Assembly: GCA_027624995.1 (NCBI GenBank)
Contig: JAQBTI010000104.1
Location: forward strand, 1 to 7,924
Source: Chloroflexota bacterium
Lineage (GTDB): Bacteria; Chloroflexota; Dehalococcoidia; Lucifugimonadales; CATQGZ01
Length of the DNA: 7,924 bases
Reading direction: 5' to 3'
Shown here one piece after another: positions 1-6,159 of this stretch. Both the position numbers and the translations under genes were made by a program. Within the stretch, counting starts at the first letter, position 1; each line of letters begins with the position of its first letter. The notes under the pieces were generated by a model, which saw nothing but the letters and a program-made list of their open reading frames with translations, was not told where the DNA came from and did no database searches.

Positions 1-105
1 TCATATAAGGGAATATACAATATGCCAAGCATATCCAACACATATTGAAGAAGGCGTTCGAAACGCGAGCTTGTGGTCCGACTTCGGTGGAGTTAAGAAA
101 AGTGG
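1..105. other. AT-rich non-coding flank downstream of the tRNA 3' end
   Basis: No gene is visible here. The first 50 bases hold 16 G or C, far below the rest of the window. Two small perfect hairpins are present: six-base arms at 20-25 and 29-34 around a three-base loop, and five-base arms at 54-58 and 62-66 around a three-base loop. Neither is followed on the minus strand by a clean T-run, so calling either the terminator of the tRNA would be a guess. The position just past a tRNA 3' end and the base composition would fit the edge of an integrated element lying beyond the window, but no integrase or repeated tRNA end is visible. Confidence 0.4.
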
Positions 106-181
106 TGGTCGGGGTGGTCGGACTCGAACCGACGACCTCTACGTCCCGAACGTAGCGCCCTACCAACTGGGCCACACCCCG
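106..181 (-). tRNA. tRNA-Pro, anticodon CGG
   Basis: The minus strand folds into a complete cloverleaf. The acceptor stem is CGGGGTG paired with CACCCCG, with the C1-G72 pair typical of bacterial tRNA-Pro. The D stem is GCCC/GGGC around a loop containing GG. The anticodon stem is CTACG/CGTAG with loop TTCGGGA, which places CGG at positions 34-36 to read the CCG proline codon. The T stem is GTCGG/CCGAC around TTCGAGT. Discriminator A73 is followed by an encoded CCA at 106-108, making 76 bases in all. Open frames across this stretch are artefacts of the tRNA. A promoter lies directly upstream, so it appears to be a single-gene transcript. Confidence 0.96.
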
Positions 182-190
182 ACGATACAC

Positions 191-219
191 ATTGTATCCA
201 GAGGGGTGCGGGGCGGCAA
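191..219 (-). promoter_or_regulatory. Sigma-70-type promoter of tRNA-Pro
   Basis: Read on the minus strand, TTGCCG (214-219) is followed after exactly 17 bases by TACAAT (191-196). The -10 box ends nine bases before the first base of the tRNA at 181, so transcription would begin at or a few bases before the mature 5' end. Both boxes, the spacing and the position agree with a housekeeping promoter. No start-site data are available. Confidence 0.65.
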
Positions 220-300
220 GCAGCCGGAGGGCTTGGTTCTGTGCGCATCGGCCCAGAATGAACGGAAGGACCGCCCTCGCTGCTAGCTCTCTACGCTCCG

Positions 301-329
301 TTGACACCACCCAGACCCCCTGCTACGTT
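301..329 (+). promoter_or_regulatory. Sigma-70-type promoter of the nitroreductase gene
   Basis: A perfect TTGACA at 301-306 is followed after 17 bases by TACGTT at 324-329. The -10 box keeps the first T, the A and the last T of the consensus. Transcription would start near 336, leaving a leader of roughly 38 bases before the GTG start at 374. No operator-like dyad was seen around it. Confidence 0.55.
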
Positions 330-373
330 CTGTCCCTAACGTCACGCTCGCAAGCCCACCAGGAGAGCAACCA

Positions 374-889
374 GTGGAAGTCTACGAGGCCCTGAAGGCG
401 CGCCGCACGGTCCGAAGGTTCAAGCCTGATCCCGTCTCTGACATGGCTCTTGAGAGGATTCTGGAGGCAGCCCGGTGGGCACCCAGCTCCCGCAACCAGC
501 AGCCGTGGCACCTGGTTGTGATCAAAGACCGCGAGAGACTGAAGGCCGTAGGCGAGATCGCCCGCACGGGCGGCTTCATCGCGGACGCTCCGCTGGCAAT
601 CGCGATCGTCATGAGCGACGCCGATCAGCCCGGCATGGACGCGGGCCGCGCCTTACAGCAGATGGAGGTAATGGCCTGGTCCGAGGGCATGGGCACCTGT
701 TTCGTAACCCTCCCGAACGACGAAAATCGCCGGGTCAAGGAGATCCTGGACATCCCCGTGGAGATGGACCTGGTTACGGTCTTGCCGTTCGGCTACCGGA
801 CCGACGATTTCAAAGGGCGAGGCACACCCCGCAAACCGCTGGCCGAGATGGTCCACCTCGAGAGCTTTGGGAGGCACCCGACCGGGTGA
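374..889 (+). CDS. Nitroreductase family protein (FMN-dependent oxidoreductase)
   Basis: The 171-residue product has the hallmarks of the nitroreductase fold. An N-terminal RRTVRRFKPDPVS segment (residues 11-23) carries the basic residues that contact the FMN phosphate. The motif ARWAPSSRNQQPWH (33-46) follows, then the helix GRALQQMEVMAWSEGMGTCF, and a C-terminal segment LPFGYR near residue 140. Family members use NAD(P)H and bound FMN to reduce nitro groups, quinones or enones, or act in cofactor metabolism; the substrate cannot be told here. At about 170 residues it belongs to the short class. The start is GTG, chosen because AGGAG at 361-365 sits eight bases upstream and the RR motif follows directly. 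A cytosolic dimer is expected from the family. It has its own promoter and faces away from the tRNA. Confidence 0.9.
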   Translation: MEVYEALKARRTVRRFKPDPVSDMALERILEAARWAPSSRNQQPWHLVVIKDRERLKAVGEIARTGGFIADAPLAIAIVMSDADQPGMDAGRALQQMEVMAWSEGMGTCFVTLPNDENRRVKEILDIPVEMDLVTVLPFGYRTDDFKGRGTPRKPLAEMVHLESFGRHPTG

Positions 890-897
890 GCCGGAAC

Positions 898-919
898 TTC
901 ACCGCGGAGGACGGGGAGG
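898..919 (+). repeat. Dispersed intergenic repeat, copy 1 (FTAED-encoding type)
   Basis: This 22-base stretch just after the nitroreductase stop matches positions 3744-3765 at 20 of 22 bases. If translated it would read FTAEDGE, the tell-tale of a short dispersed repeat often mistranslated as NFTAEDAEV in bacterial genomes. It lies in the 160-base non-coding gap before the next gene. A small hairpin (875-880 with 883-888) overlaps the nitroreductase stop codon but has no T-run, so no terminator is called. Confidence 0.45.
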
Positions 920-1049
920 TCTTAGGCGAGATCCACCGCCAAGCAGAGCGGGACGCACTCCCGCATCTCGTCCGACCGTCGGTGCTACTACGAGGCGGAT
1001 AGCCTGGACGGCTGGAGAAGATTCCCACATGCGAAAGGGGGCTGCATCT

Positions 1050-1691
1050 ATGCCTTACCTGGTTCCACATCTCCGACGTCTCAACCGCAAGGAGCGATTC
1101 TTCCTCATCGGCCTAGCGCTGGGCAACGAGGCGTTCCGACTAGGGAATGACTTCCGCCGGAAGCTGTCCGACGTGCTGGGCTTGTCCATCCCCGATGACT
1201 CGTTCGTGGCGATGGACTACCACCTCGATTGGCTCTTCGCCAGCATCCATCTGGCGGCTACGTCCGGTGCGCCTGGCCCTCATTCCCGCGATTCCCGGCT
1301 CCTTACCGGCACGCAGGAAGACATTGACCTCCCCGTGGCCTTCGACACTGATGAAGAATCCCATGTCATCATGCTGGAAGCCAAGGGCGTCACCAGCTAT
1401 TCCAATCGTCAGTTCGGGTCCAAGGTGACCAGACTGTCAGCAGCGTTCACGGCGCCAGGGGCTGAGCGGGTGGTCCCGCACCTCGTCCTCGTGTCACCCA
1501 TGGCGCCCCGGTACCTCCGGTACGATGGCTGTCCGCCCTGGATGCTGGGCAAGGATGGGCAGGTGGCATGGATACGGATGCCGGTACCATCCGACATGCA
1601 GAAGATCACGCGGTGTACGGAAGGCGGAGTTCCAAGCAGCCAGGGTGGATACTGGAGGGTGAAGCCGGAGCGCACGTTCCTGGACAACTAA
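1050..1691 (+). CDS. Hypothetical protein, possible PD-(D/E)XK nuclease-like fold
   Basis: I do not recognise a named family. The 213-residue product starts with a basic helical region rich in R and K (residues 9-40, with LNRKERFFLIGLALGN), continues through AMDYHLDWLFASIHLA (54-69), and then has QEDIDLPVAF (89-98) followed by a strand, VIMLEAKG (106-113). An Asp (91 or 93), a hydrophobic strand, Glu110-x-Lys112 and a downstream Gln121 and Lys125 match the pattern of the PD-(D/E)XK nuclease superfamily. This is inference from motif spacing; catalytic activity is unproven. ATG 1050 is preferred over ATG 1029 because AAAGGGGG at 1034-1041 sits eight bases upstream; longer versions only add low-complexity, Arg/Pro-rich sequence. 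The gene ends two bases short of the truncated dipeptidase gene on the other strand. Confidence 0.7.
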   Translation: MPYLVPHLRRLNRKERFFLIGLALGNEAFRLGNDFRRKLSDVLGLSIPDDSFVAMDYHLDWLFASIHLAATSGAPGPHSRDSRLLTGTQEDIDLPVAFDTDEESHVIMLEAKGVTSYSNRQFGSKVTRLSAAFTAPGAERVVPHLVLVSPMAPRYLRYDGCPPWMLGKDGQVAWIRMPVPSDMQKITRCTEGGVPSSQGGYWRVKPERTFLDN

Positions 1692-1693
1692 AT

Positions 1694-2296
1694 CTACATG
1701 CCCGTCCGTGCCACGTACCGGAGCGCCCTGCGGGTGTCACCTTGGACTTGGTTTAGGCCCTGTGCGGTCGAATGGACGGGCTGCCGTGTGCTGTAATCCA
1801 AGTTACACGGGCCGATCAAGTAATTCACGTCTTTCCAGCTAAGGGTGATGTACCGGATGCCCAGCTCGTGATACAGGCGAAGGGCCGCCAAGCTATCGTT
1901 GATGGCGTGGCCTCCCTCGATGCAAGGCACCGCGGCATGCTTGCCTTCGGCGACGATCCTACGGCAATCGGCGGCGGTCAGAGCGATCTCGAAATCGTCC
2001 GGGTGACGTTGGCACATCCGTTTGAGTGCGTCCAGCAGGGCAATGGTCCTGTCCATGGTCCTGTTCTCGGGGACGTGCCCCGCCGACACGAAGCAAGACC
2101 ACCACTGGACGCCGAGGTTGCCTGCCCTGATGCGTGGGAGGTCCAGATGGCCCTCGCCTGTATCGGTGCCCAGGTCCTGTCCCTTGTCCACCTCGCGCGA
2201 GATCGAATCGCAGTGCGTGTCCACCACCAGTGACGAGAAGTGCAGCTTCCTCGCCCGCTCGCTGATGTCGCCCGGCTGAGTGACCTGATTACCCAT
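1694..2296 (-). CDS. Membrane dipeptidase (peptidase M19) family, 3'-truncated, probably inactive
   Basis: The 200-residue product matches the N-terminal half of zinc-dependent M19 dipeptidases, which normally run to about 330-370 residues. It keeps the first metal ligands in VDTHCDS (His28, Asp30) and the bridging Glu127 in IEGGHAI, followed by LGIRYITLSW. After about residue 169 (near base 1790) similarity to the family pattern is lost: the expected GLT-x-FG segment and the two later metal-binding histidines are missing. A run of about 30 unrelated residues leads to a TAG stop. I checked the other two minus-strand frames just downstream and saw no continuation. The start is ATG 2296 (or 2299), set by AAGGAGGT at 2305-2312 and overlapping the stop of the upstream MaoC gene, so translation was probably coupled. 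It is probably a decaying remnant. Confidence 0.75.
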   Translation of the reverse strand: MGNQVTQPGDISERARKLHFSSLVVDTHCDSISREVDKGQDLGTDTGEGHLDLPRIRAGNLGVQWWSCFVSAGHVPENRTMDRTIALLDALKRMCQRHPDDFEIALTAADCRRIVAEGKHAAVPCIEGGHAINDSLAALRLYHELGIRYITLSWKDVNYLIGPCNLDYSTRQPVHSTAQGLNQVQGDTRRALRYVARTGM

Positions 2297-2744
2297 CATG
2301 TTCGACCTCCTTCGTCGCCGCGTCGTAGTAGATCTCTGTGTCACGGTCGACGGCCACCAGCGCGTTCGACTGGTTGACGAACCGGTTCTCCCTGACGGCG
2401 AAGAGCATATTGCCCAGGCTGCCCGCGCGCTCGTACAGGTCGACCAGGCGAATGGTAACCGTTATCCTGTCGCCGGGCCGGACGGGCTCGAAGTATTCCC
2501 AGCGACTGCCGCCGTCGAGTACGCTGGAAAGAGGATTGGGGAATTCGGGTATGGCCGGGCTCGGCCTGAAGAGGCGCAGGAAGGTGGGGGGAGCGACGAT
2601 ACCGCCGTAGCTGGACTTCCGCGCAGCCCGCTCGTCGCGGTAGAGCAGGCTGGGGTCGCCGATGGCGTCGGCGAACCTTCGAATCGCACCCGCCTCCACG
2701 AGATAGGTCTTGGGCTCGGAGTCTCTCCCAATAGCCGCGCGCAT
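2289..2744 (-). CDS. MaoC-like dehydratase, FAS1-like N-terminal domain (HadC-position subunit)
   Basis: The 151-residue single hotdog-fold protein is a close paralogue of the product of 3250-3717: about 60% identical over 141 residues by hand alignment, sharing WEYFEPVRPGDRIT and APPTFLR. The segment AIGDPSLLYRDE (27-38) aligns with the GD-x-NP-x-H motif of R-specific hydratases, but Tyr35 stands where the catalytic His should be. This subunit therefore probably shapes the substrate pocket of a heterodimer with the 2812-3246 product. The start at ATG 2744 is the only usable one, yet no ribosome binding site precedes it, and codons upstream (V-I-T-D-S) still align with the paralogue. Its stop overlaps the dipeptidase start. 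Its position matches mycobacterial hadC, but orthology is not shown. Confidence 0.85.
   Translation of the reverse strand: MRAAIGRDSEPKTYLVEAGAIRRFADAIGDPSLLYRDERAARKSSYGGIVAPPTFLRLFRPSPAIPEFPNPLSSVLDGGSRWEYFEPVRPGDRITVTIRLVDLYERAGSLGNMLFAVRENRFVNQSNALVAVDRDTEIYYDAATKEVEHDG
2305..2312 (-). promoter_or_regulatory. Strong ribosome binding site deciding the dipeptidase start
   Basis: On the minus strand AAGGAGGT ends eight bases before ATG 2296 and five before ATG 2299. It lies inside the last codons of the upstream MaoC gene, whose stop is at 2289-2291. This favours the 2296 or 2299 start over the longer arginine-rich version beginning at 2344. Confidence 0.7.
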
Positions 2745-2811
2745 GGAATCAGTGATGACCGTGAGCGTGCTGGCGTAGGGGACTGGCGAATCCGGGAGTT
2801 CAGGTCGGACC

Positions 2812-3246
2812 TTAGCCCGCGCGCAAGGGCAGCGCCACGACGGCGCTGCCGGGGGTGGTCTTCTTGCCCTGGTGGTCCTCGAGCCAGATGTCGCACTCTA
2901 CGAGACCCGCGCCGTCTTCCAGAGAGGTCTTCGTGACGACTCCCTTGCAGTAGACTGGCGTGCCGGGCTCGTCCATGCCCCGGTACTGTACCGTCAGCTT
3001 TTTCACAGTTCCATGCTCGCCGACCCAGTCCGTGACAAGTTGGCCAAGGAAGGCGTTCTTGAGCGCGCCGTGGATGATGACGGTGGGCAGGCCGTTGGCG
3101 CGTGCAAAGTCCTGGTCATAGTGGATCTGGTAGAAATCGCCGGACGCCCCGGCATACATGACGAGCTGCTGGGTGGTCGGGTCTTTGCGGAGCACAGGTA
3201 GCTCAGTACCCTCTTGTACGTCCTCGAAGTAGACCTGCACTGACAT
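2812..3246 (-). CDS. MaoC-like (R)-specific enoyl-CoA/ACP hydratase, catalytic subunit (HadB-like)
   Basis: The 144-residue hotdog protein carries the hydratase-2 signature: YAGASGDFYQIHYDQDFA (31-48), with Asp37 and His42 at the spacing of the catalytic pair, then the overhanging segment GLPTVIIHG (52-60). Family members add water to trans-2-enoyl thioesters, or remove it from 3-hydroxyacyl thioesters, in the cytosol. It is the only one of the three neighbouring hotdog proteins to keep the His. By analogy with mycobacterial HadAB and HadBC, it probably pairs with either flanking subunit. The start is ATG 3246, with AGGAGG at 3255-3260 inside the end of the upstream gene, and only three bases separate the two genes, suggesting coupled translation. 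Whether the substrate is CoA- or ACP-bound is open; the nearby acyl-CoA dehydrogenases favour CoA. Confidence 0.9.
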   Translation of the reverse strand: MSVQVYFEDVQEGTELPVLRKDPTTQQLVMYAGASGDFYQIHYDQDFARANGLPTVIIHGALKNAFLGQLVTDWVGEHGTVKKLTVQYRGMDEPGTPVYCKGVVTKTSLEDGAGLVECDIWLEDHQGKKTTPGSAVVALPLRAG

Positions 3247-3249
3247 CTC

Positions 3250-3717
3250 CTAGGCCTCCTGAGGCGGGTCGTAGTGGATACCGGTGGTACGCTCGGTGGC
3301 GACCAGCGTCCCGAACTGGTTAACATAGCGCCCCTCGCGGACAACGAACAGCATGCTGCCCATGCGGCCCTCGCGTTCGAACAGCTCCACGAGTTGGACC
3401 GTGTGTGTGATCCGGTCTCCCGGCCGGACCGGCTCGAAGTACTCCCACTCGCTGCCGCCATCAAGGCCGACCGAGTACGGGATCTTGAGGTCAGTGGATG
3501 GAGGATTCGCCAGTACGGACCGCAGGAACGTTGGGGGCGCGATCAGTCCGCCGTAGCGGCTCTTTCGAGCGGCCGCCTCATCGGTGAAAAGAGGGTTCGA
3601 GTCGCCGATCGCCTGGGCGAACCTGATGATCGCACCCTTCTCGATCTCCTGGGTGACGGGCTCAGACTCGACGCCGATGACGTCTCGCATCTCCTGAGTT
3701 ATGACTGATTCTGCCAT
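3250..3717 (-). CDS. MaoC-like dehydratase, FAS1-like N-terminal domain (HadA-position subunit)
   Basis: The 155-residue hotdog protein has the layout of the FAS1-like/MaoC N-terminal domain: IIRFAQAIGDSNPLFTDE (30-47), YGGLIAPPTFLR, WEYFEPVRPGDRIT and a C-terminal strand FGTLVATERT. In the GD-x-NP-x-H motif Phe44 replaces the catalytic His while Asp39 is kept, so it is probably a non-catalytic partner of the subunit encoded three bases downstream. ATG 3717 is used as the start; its ribosome binding site is weak (a GGCGG about 11 bases upstream). A second ATG at 3690 has AGGAG directly touching it, too close to be effective. A 104-base spacer with an inverted repeat separates it from the dehydrogenase gene upstream. 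It corresponds in order and size to mycobacterial HadA. Confidence 0.87.
   Translation of the reverse strand: MAESVITQEMRDVIGVESEPVTQEIEKGAIIRFAQAIGDSNPLFTDEAAARKSRYGGLIAPPTFLRSVLANPPSTDLKIPYSVGLDGGSEWEYFEPVRPGDRITHTVQLVELFEREGRMGSMLFVVREGRYVNQFGTLVATERTTGIHYDPPQEA
3255..3260 (-). promoter_or_regulatory. Ribosome binding site of the HadB-like gene, inside the upstream gene
   Basis: On the minus strand AGGAGG ends eight bases before ATG 3246 and lies within the last codons of the gene that stops at 3250. A second AGGAG directly abuts the ATG and is too close to serve. The arrangement suggests that ribosomes terminating on the upstream gene help start this one, keeping the subunits balanced. 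Confidence 0.7.
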
Positions 3718-3743
3718 TTCAGTTATTGCCGCCTGTAAGAGAA

Positions 3744-3810
3744 TTCACCGCAGAGGACGCGGAGGAAGCAAGCATTTCTATTTCGATGTCTCTGCGATCT
3801 CGGTGGTAAT
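3744..3810. repeat. Dispersed intergenic repeat, copy 2, forming an imperfect inverted repeat
   Basis: Positions 3744-3765 match 898-919 at 20 of 22 bases. The right end (about 3789-3810), read on the opposite strand, carries a related CACCGAGA...GCAGAGA sequence, so the element is an imperfect dyad that could fold in RNA. It fills most of the spacer between the dehydrogenase gene and the HadA-like gene and could affect read-through or message stability. No T-run follows it on the minus strand. It resembles the short dispersed repeats often mistranslated as NFTAEDAEV. Confidence 0.5.
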
Positions 3811-3821
3811 GTTGTAGGTTC

Positions 3822-4946
3822 TTAGAGCCCGATTCCCTGGGCCACGGCCTCCAGATGGAAGTCGGTGTCGCCGAAGGCCAGCTCGGCCTCCTTGGCCCTT
3901 CGCGAGTAGAGCTGCATGTTGTGTTCCTTGGTGAAGCCGATGGCGCCGTGGACCTGGTGGCCGGTGGCGCAGACGCGTTGATAGGCGTCGCTAACCCAGG
4001 CTTTGGCGGCGGCGACTTCTTGTACAGCAGGCTCTCCCTCTGAGAGCCTCCATGCCGCCTGATAGGTTATGTACCGGGAGCCCTCGACGTCGCTCGCCAT
4101 GTTCGCGCAGTGGTGCTGCACCGCCTGGAACGTCCCTATCGGCCGACCGAACTGTACGCGCTGCTTGGCGTACTCGACGGTCATGTCCAGCACCTTCCCG
4201 CCGCCGCCGACCATCTCGGCACATTTGCCGATCGCGCCCCATCGGAGCACCCGTTCGATGGTGTCCCACCCTCCGTTGATCTCTCCTACGACCGCCGACG
4301 ATGGGACCGACACGTTGTCGAGAAGAAGCTCGGACTGGCGGTCCGACGCGATGGTCTTGAGGAGGGTGTGGTCCATACCGTCAGCGTCTCGCGGCACGAG
4401 GAAAAGCGTGACGTCCCGCGCACCGTCTCCGGTACGGGCCGCCACGATAATGTGGTCCGAGACATGAGCATAGGGCACGAACAGCTTTGTGCCGTTCAGG
4501 ACGTAGCCGTCGTCTCTGGCGGCGGCCGTGGCCTCCACTCCCTCGGGCCTCCAGCTAGCGGTGGGCTCCAGGAGGGCCAGCGTCACTATGCTCTTGCCTT
4601 CGGCGATGCCGGGGAGGAACTGCTGTTTCTGCTCCTCGCTGCCCGCCTCCATGATCGTCATTCCGCCCAGAACGACGGTAGCGAAAAACGGGCCCGGCAG
4701 CATCGCAGCCCCGGCCTCCTCCAGTAAGACGGCAAGGTCGAAGAAAGAGAGGCCGACGCCTCCGTACTTTTCCGGAATGATCAGGCCGAGCCAGCCTTGC
4801 TCGGCGAGCTTCTGCCAGAGCTCCGGAGTAAATCCGCGCTCGTCCTCCTCCATGTCGCGCACTAAGGTGTCGGGGCACTCGGCCTCGAGGAACTCCCTCG
4901 CGCTGGTCTTCAGCATCTGCTGGGCTTCGTTCAGTCCCAGGTCCAT
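3822..4946 (-). CDS. Acyl-CoA dehydrogenase family protein, probable non-catalytic subunit
   Basis: The 374-residue product has the three-part acyl-CoA dehydrogenase fold: an N-terminal helical domain with EQGWLGLIIPEKYGGVGLS (49-67), a middle barrel (about 120-220), and a C-terminal helical domain with YAKQRVQFGRPIGTFQAVQH (259-278) and HQVHGAIGFTKEHNMQLYSRRA (330-351). The usual EP-x-AGSD flavin/substrate motif is degraded to LEPTASWRPEG. The C-terminus reads AFGDTDFH where typical enzymes have YEGT, and hand alignment puts Gly240 at the alternative base position of isovaleryl-CoA dehydrogenase. Lacking a Glu at both sites, it resembles the non-catalytic partner in mycobacterial heterotetrameric FadE enzymes. 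The start has a purine-rich AAAGGGGG seven bases upstream. The hydratase genes lie downstream on the same strand; the likely catalytic partner is the dehydrogenase at 6294-7466. Confidence 0.9.
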   Translation of the reverse strand: MDLGLNEAQQMLKTSAREFLEAECPDTLVRDMEEDERGFTPELWQKLAEQGWLGLIIPEKYGGVGLSFFDLAVLLEEAGAAMLPGPFFATVVLGGMTIMEAGSEEQKQQFLPGIAEGKSIVTLALLEPTASWRPEGVEATAAARDDGYVLNGTKLFVPYAHVSDHIIVAARTGDGARDVTLFLVPRDADGMDHTLLKTIASDRQSELLLDNVSVPSSAVVGEINGGWDTIERVLRWGAIGKCAEMVGGGGKVLDMTVEYAKQRVQFGRPIGTFQAVQHHCANMASDVEGSRYITYQAAWRLSEGEPAVQEVAAAKAWVSDAYQRVCATGHQVHGAIGFTKEHNMQLYSRRAKEAELAFGDTDFHLEAVAQGIGL

Positions 4947-4949
4947 CTC

Positions 4950-5255
4950 TTTTCCCCCTTTATCAAAAACTTCGCCTTCACGACACTGATGTCAGGGATA
5001 GTGACCTTTTGAACTCGCCCTCAAGCTGTCGGCATGATACCACGCGCAGCGAGGTTCGAGTCGCAAATGGTGGGGCGCAGTGGACAGTACTCGAACTTTC
5101 TGCGGCCTGACCTCGTACCTAGGCTAAGGCAACTCTGGCAGCGTTCGCACCTATGAACTCGCAAGACTGCCCGTGTGGAACCAGGTTGACTGGGAAGCAA
5201 AGGCACCGAGGACTGGCAGGTGGTCTCAGCGGAGAGGCTCGCAACGGACCAGGCC
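4950..5255. other. Intergenic stretch with no convincing gene
   Basis: About 300 bases separate the dehydrogenase start from the end of the FRG gene. Open frames here lack ribosome binding sites and recognisable domains. The purine-rich ribosome binding site of the dehydrogenase is at its left end. A weak GTCA/TGAC dyad lies at 4991-5005. A plus-strand reading from ATG 5153 to 5272 gives a 39-residue peptide beginning with a CPCG-type motif, which could be debris of a small metal-binding protein, but there is no initiation signal. No clear promoter for the dehydrogenase was found. Confidence 0.5.
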
Positions 5256-6050
5256 CTACCCATTTTCCTTGATAATCTCGCTCTCCACCAAACCTCGACA
5301 CAAACCATCCAAATCAGGGAACAAAGTGCGGTAACTTACATCCAGCCTTTCGAGATCGCTCACCAACTGACTCATCGTGTCTTTTTCGACATTCCACCCC
5401 GAAAGAGAGCGAACGTCGATGTCCGCGTCGCAATAGGATTCCCAAAGATAGTCCTCCAAGGCAGCGGCTGGATTGTCCTGGATCGTAAAGACGCTGGTTT
5501 GGGCGGTGATCCTGTTAGAGATGTGGTACGGGTAAATGAGCTTGACACCGTGAATACTGAAAGGGTCCGGCGGGGAATTCAACATTTCAATGTAACTGTC
5601 GTCTAGAGGTTTCGGAATTAGCGCCCAGACGATGCCATCAGTTTGGTCCTCCTTCTTCTTAAAAGCAGAGTCACATGCAAAGTAGAGCGCGGCGAGGGGA
5701 TTGAAGGTCCAGTCGAGTAATCGAACTGGAAGCCCATGGTGTCGAGCGAGAAATAGGGCCTCCCACTCGTCCAAGACTCGACGATACTCGGTGAAAGCAG
5801 CCCTCCGAAATCTGTGGAGCAGGCGATCCTTCTCGTCATCTTCCGTGAACTGCAGAAGCTCCGTGCCACCGAAGTGATACTTCCTTCCGATCGAGGGAAC
5901 CAGTTCATACTCCGTGGCGTTCGCAAGACCGCGGAAGCAGACTCTGCCGTGCTGTTTCCCCAATGATTCGACCAGGCTCAGGAAGTGATTTAGGTCCTTG
6001 ATTGGGTCTTGATCTTTCGGCTTTTTGACACTCACACTCGCCTTGGCCAT
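5256..6050 (-). CDS. FRG domain-containing protein
   Basis: The 264-residue product is an FRG-domain protein, named for the Phe-Arg-Gly at residues 39-41 in VCFRGLAN. Other family landmarks follow in order: ARHHGLPVRLLDWTFNPLAALYFAC (102-126; only its start and order matter), NRITAQTSVFTI (179-190), and a C-terminal YRTLFPDLDGLCRGL (240-254). The biochemical role of FRG proteins is not settled; they occur patchily and often beside mobile or phage-defence genes. There is no signal peptide or membrane segment. The start is ATG 6050, with GGGAGGT at 6059-6065 eight bases upstream. A 60-base block inside the gene (5641-5700) is 52% GC against 68% in a block of the neighbouring dehydrogenase gene (4201-4260). 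It sits between two probable partner genes with long non-coding flanks, which suggests later insertion. Confidence 0.9.
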   Translation of the reverse strand: MAKASVSVKKPKDQDPIKDLNHFLSLVESLGKQHGRVCFRGLANATEYELVPSIGRKYHFGGTELLQFTEDDEKDRLLHRFRRAAFTEYRRVLDEWEALFLARHHGLPVRLLDWTFNPLAALYFACDSAFKKKEDQTDGIVWALIPKPLDDSYIEMLNSPPDPFSIHGVKLIYPYHISNRITAQTSVFTIQDNPAAALEDYLWESYCDADIDVRSLSGWNVEKDTMSQLVSDLERLDVSYRTLFPDLDGLCRGLVESEIIKENG

Positions 6051-6159
6051 GTTGCGTTACCTCCCGATCACAGAGTTTTGGCTCGGCAAAAATCCTTCTT
6101 GGTTCTGAACGCCGTCGATTTCGTGGGGGCAGGCCCGCGTGTCCGCCCGTCCTAGACTC

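Noticed and set aside
71..286. 71-residue open frame over the tRNA
   Set aside because: It is the familiar mistranslation of a tRNA gene.
875..888. Hairpin at the nitroreductase stop codon as a terminator
   Set aside because: The loop is very short and no T-run follows.
867..1049. N-terminal extension of the nuclease-like protein from a TTG start
   Set aside because: It would overlap the nitroreductase gene and add Arg/Pro-rich sequence, while a good ribosome binding site precedes ATG 1050.
1772..2279. Plus-strand open frames of 153 and 85 residues
   Set aside because: They are antisense shadows of the dipeptidase gene, whose M19 motifs and ribosome binding site are clear.
4110..4727. 205-residue plus-strand open frame
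   Set aside because: It is an antisense shadow of acyl-CoA dehydrogenase 2 in high-GC sequence.
5052..5061. Ten bases matching the T-loop of the tRNA, as a possible attachment-site remnant
   Set aside because: The match stops after ten bases and no paired stem or second copy flanks the FRG gene; T-loop sequence is common.
5153..5272. 39-residue plus-strand peptide with a CPCG motif near its start, reminiscent of small metal-binding proteins
   Set aside because: No ribosome binding site is present, the similarity ends after a dozen residues, and it overlaps the FRG gene antisense; at most it is debris.
5021..5308. 95-residue minus-strand open frame between dehydrogenase 2 and the FRG gene
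   Set aside because: It overlaps the FRG gene's end, has no ribosome binding site and shows no recognisable domain.
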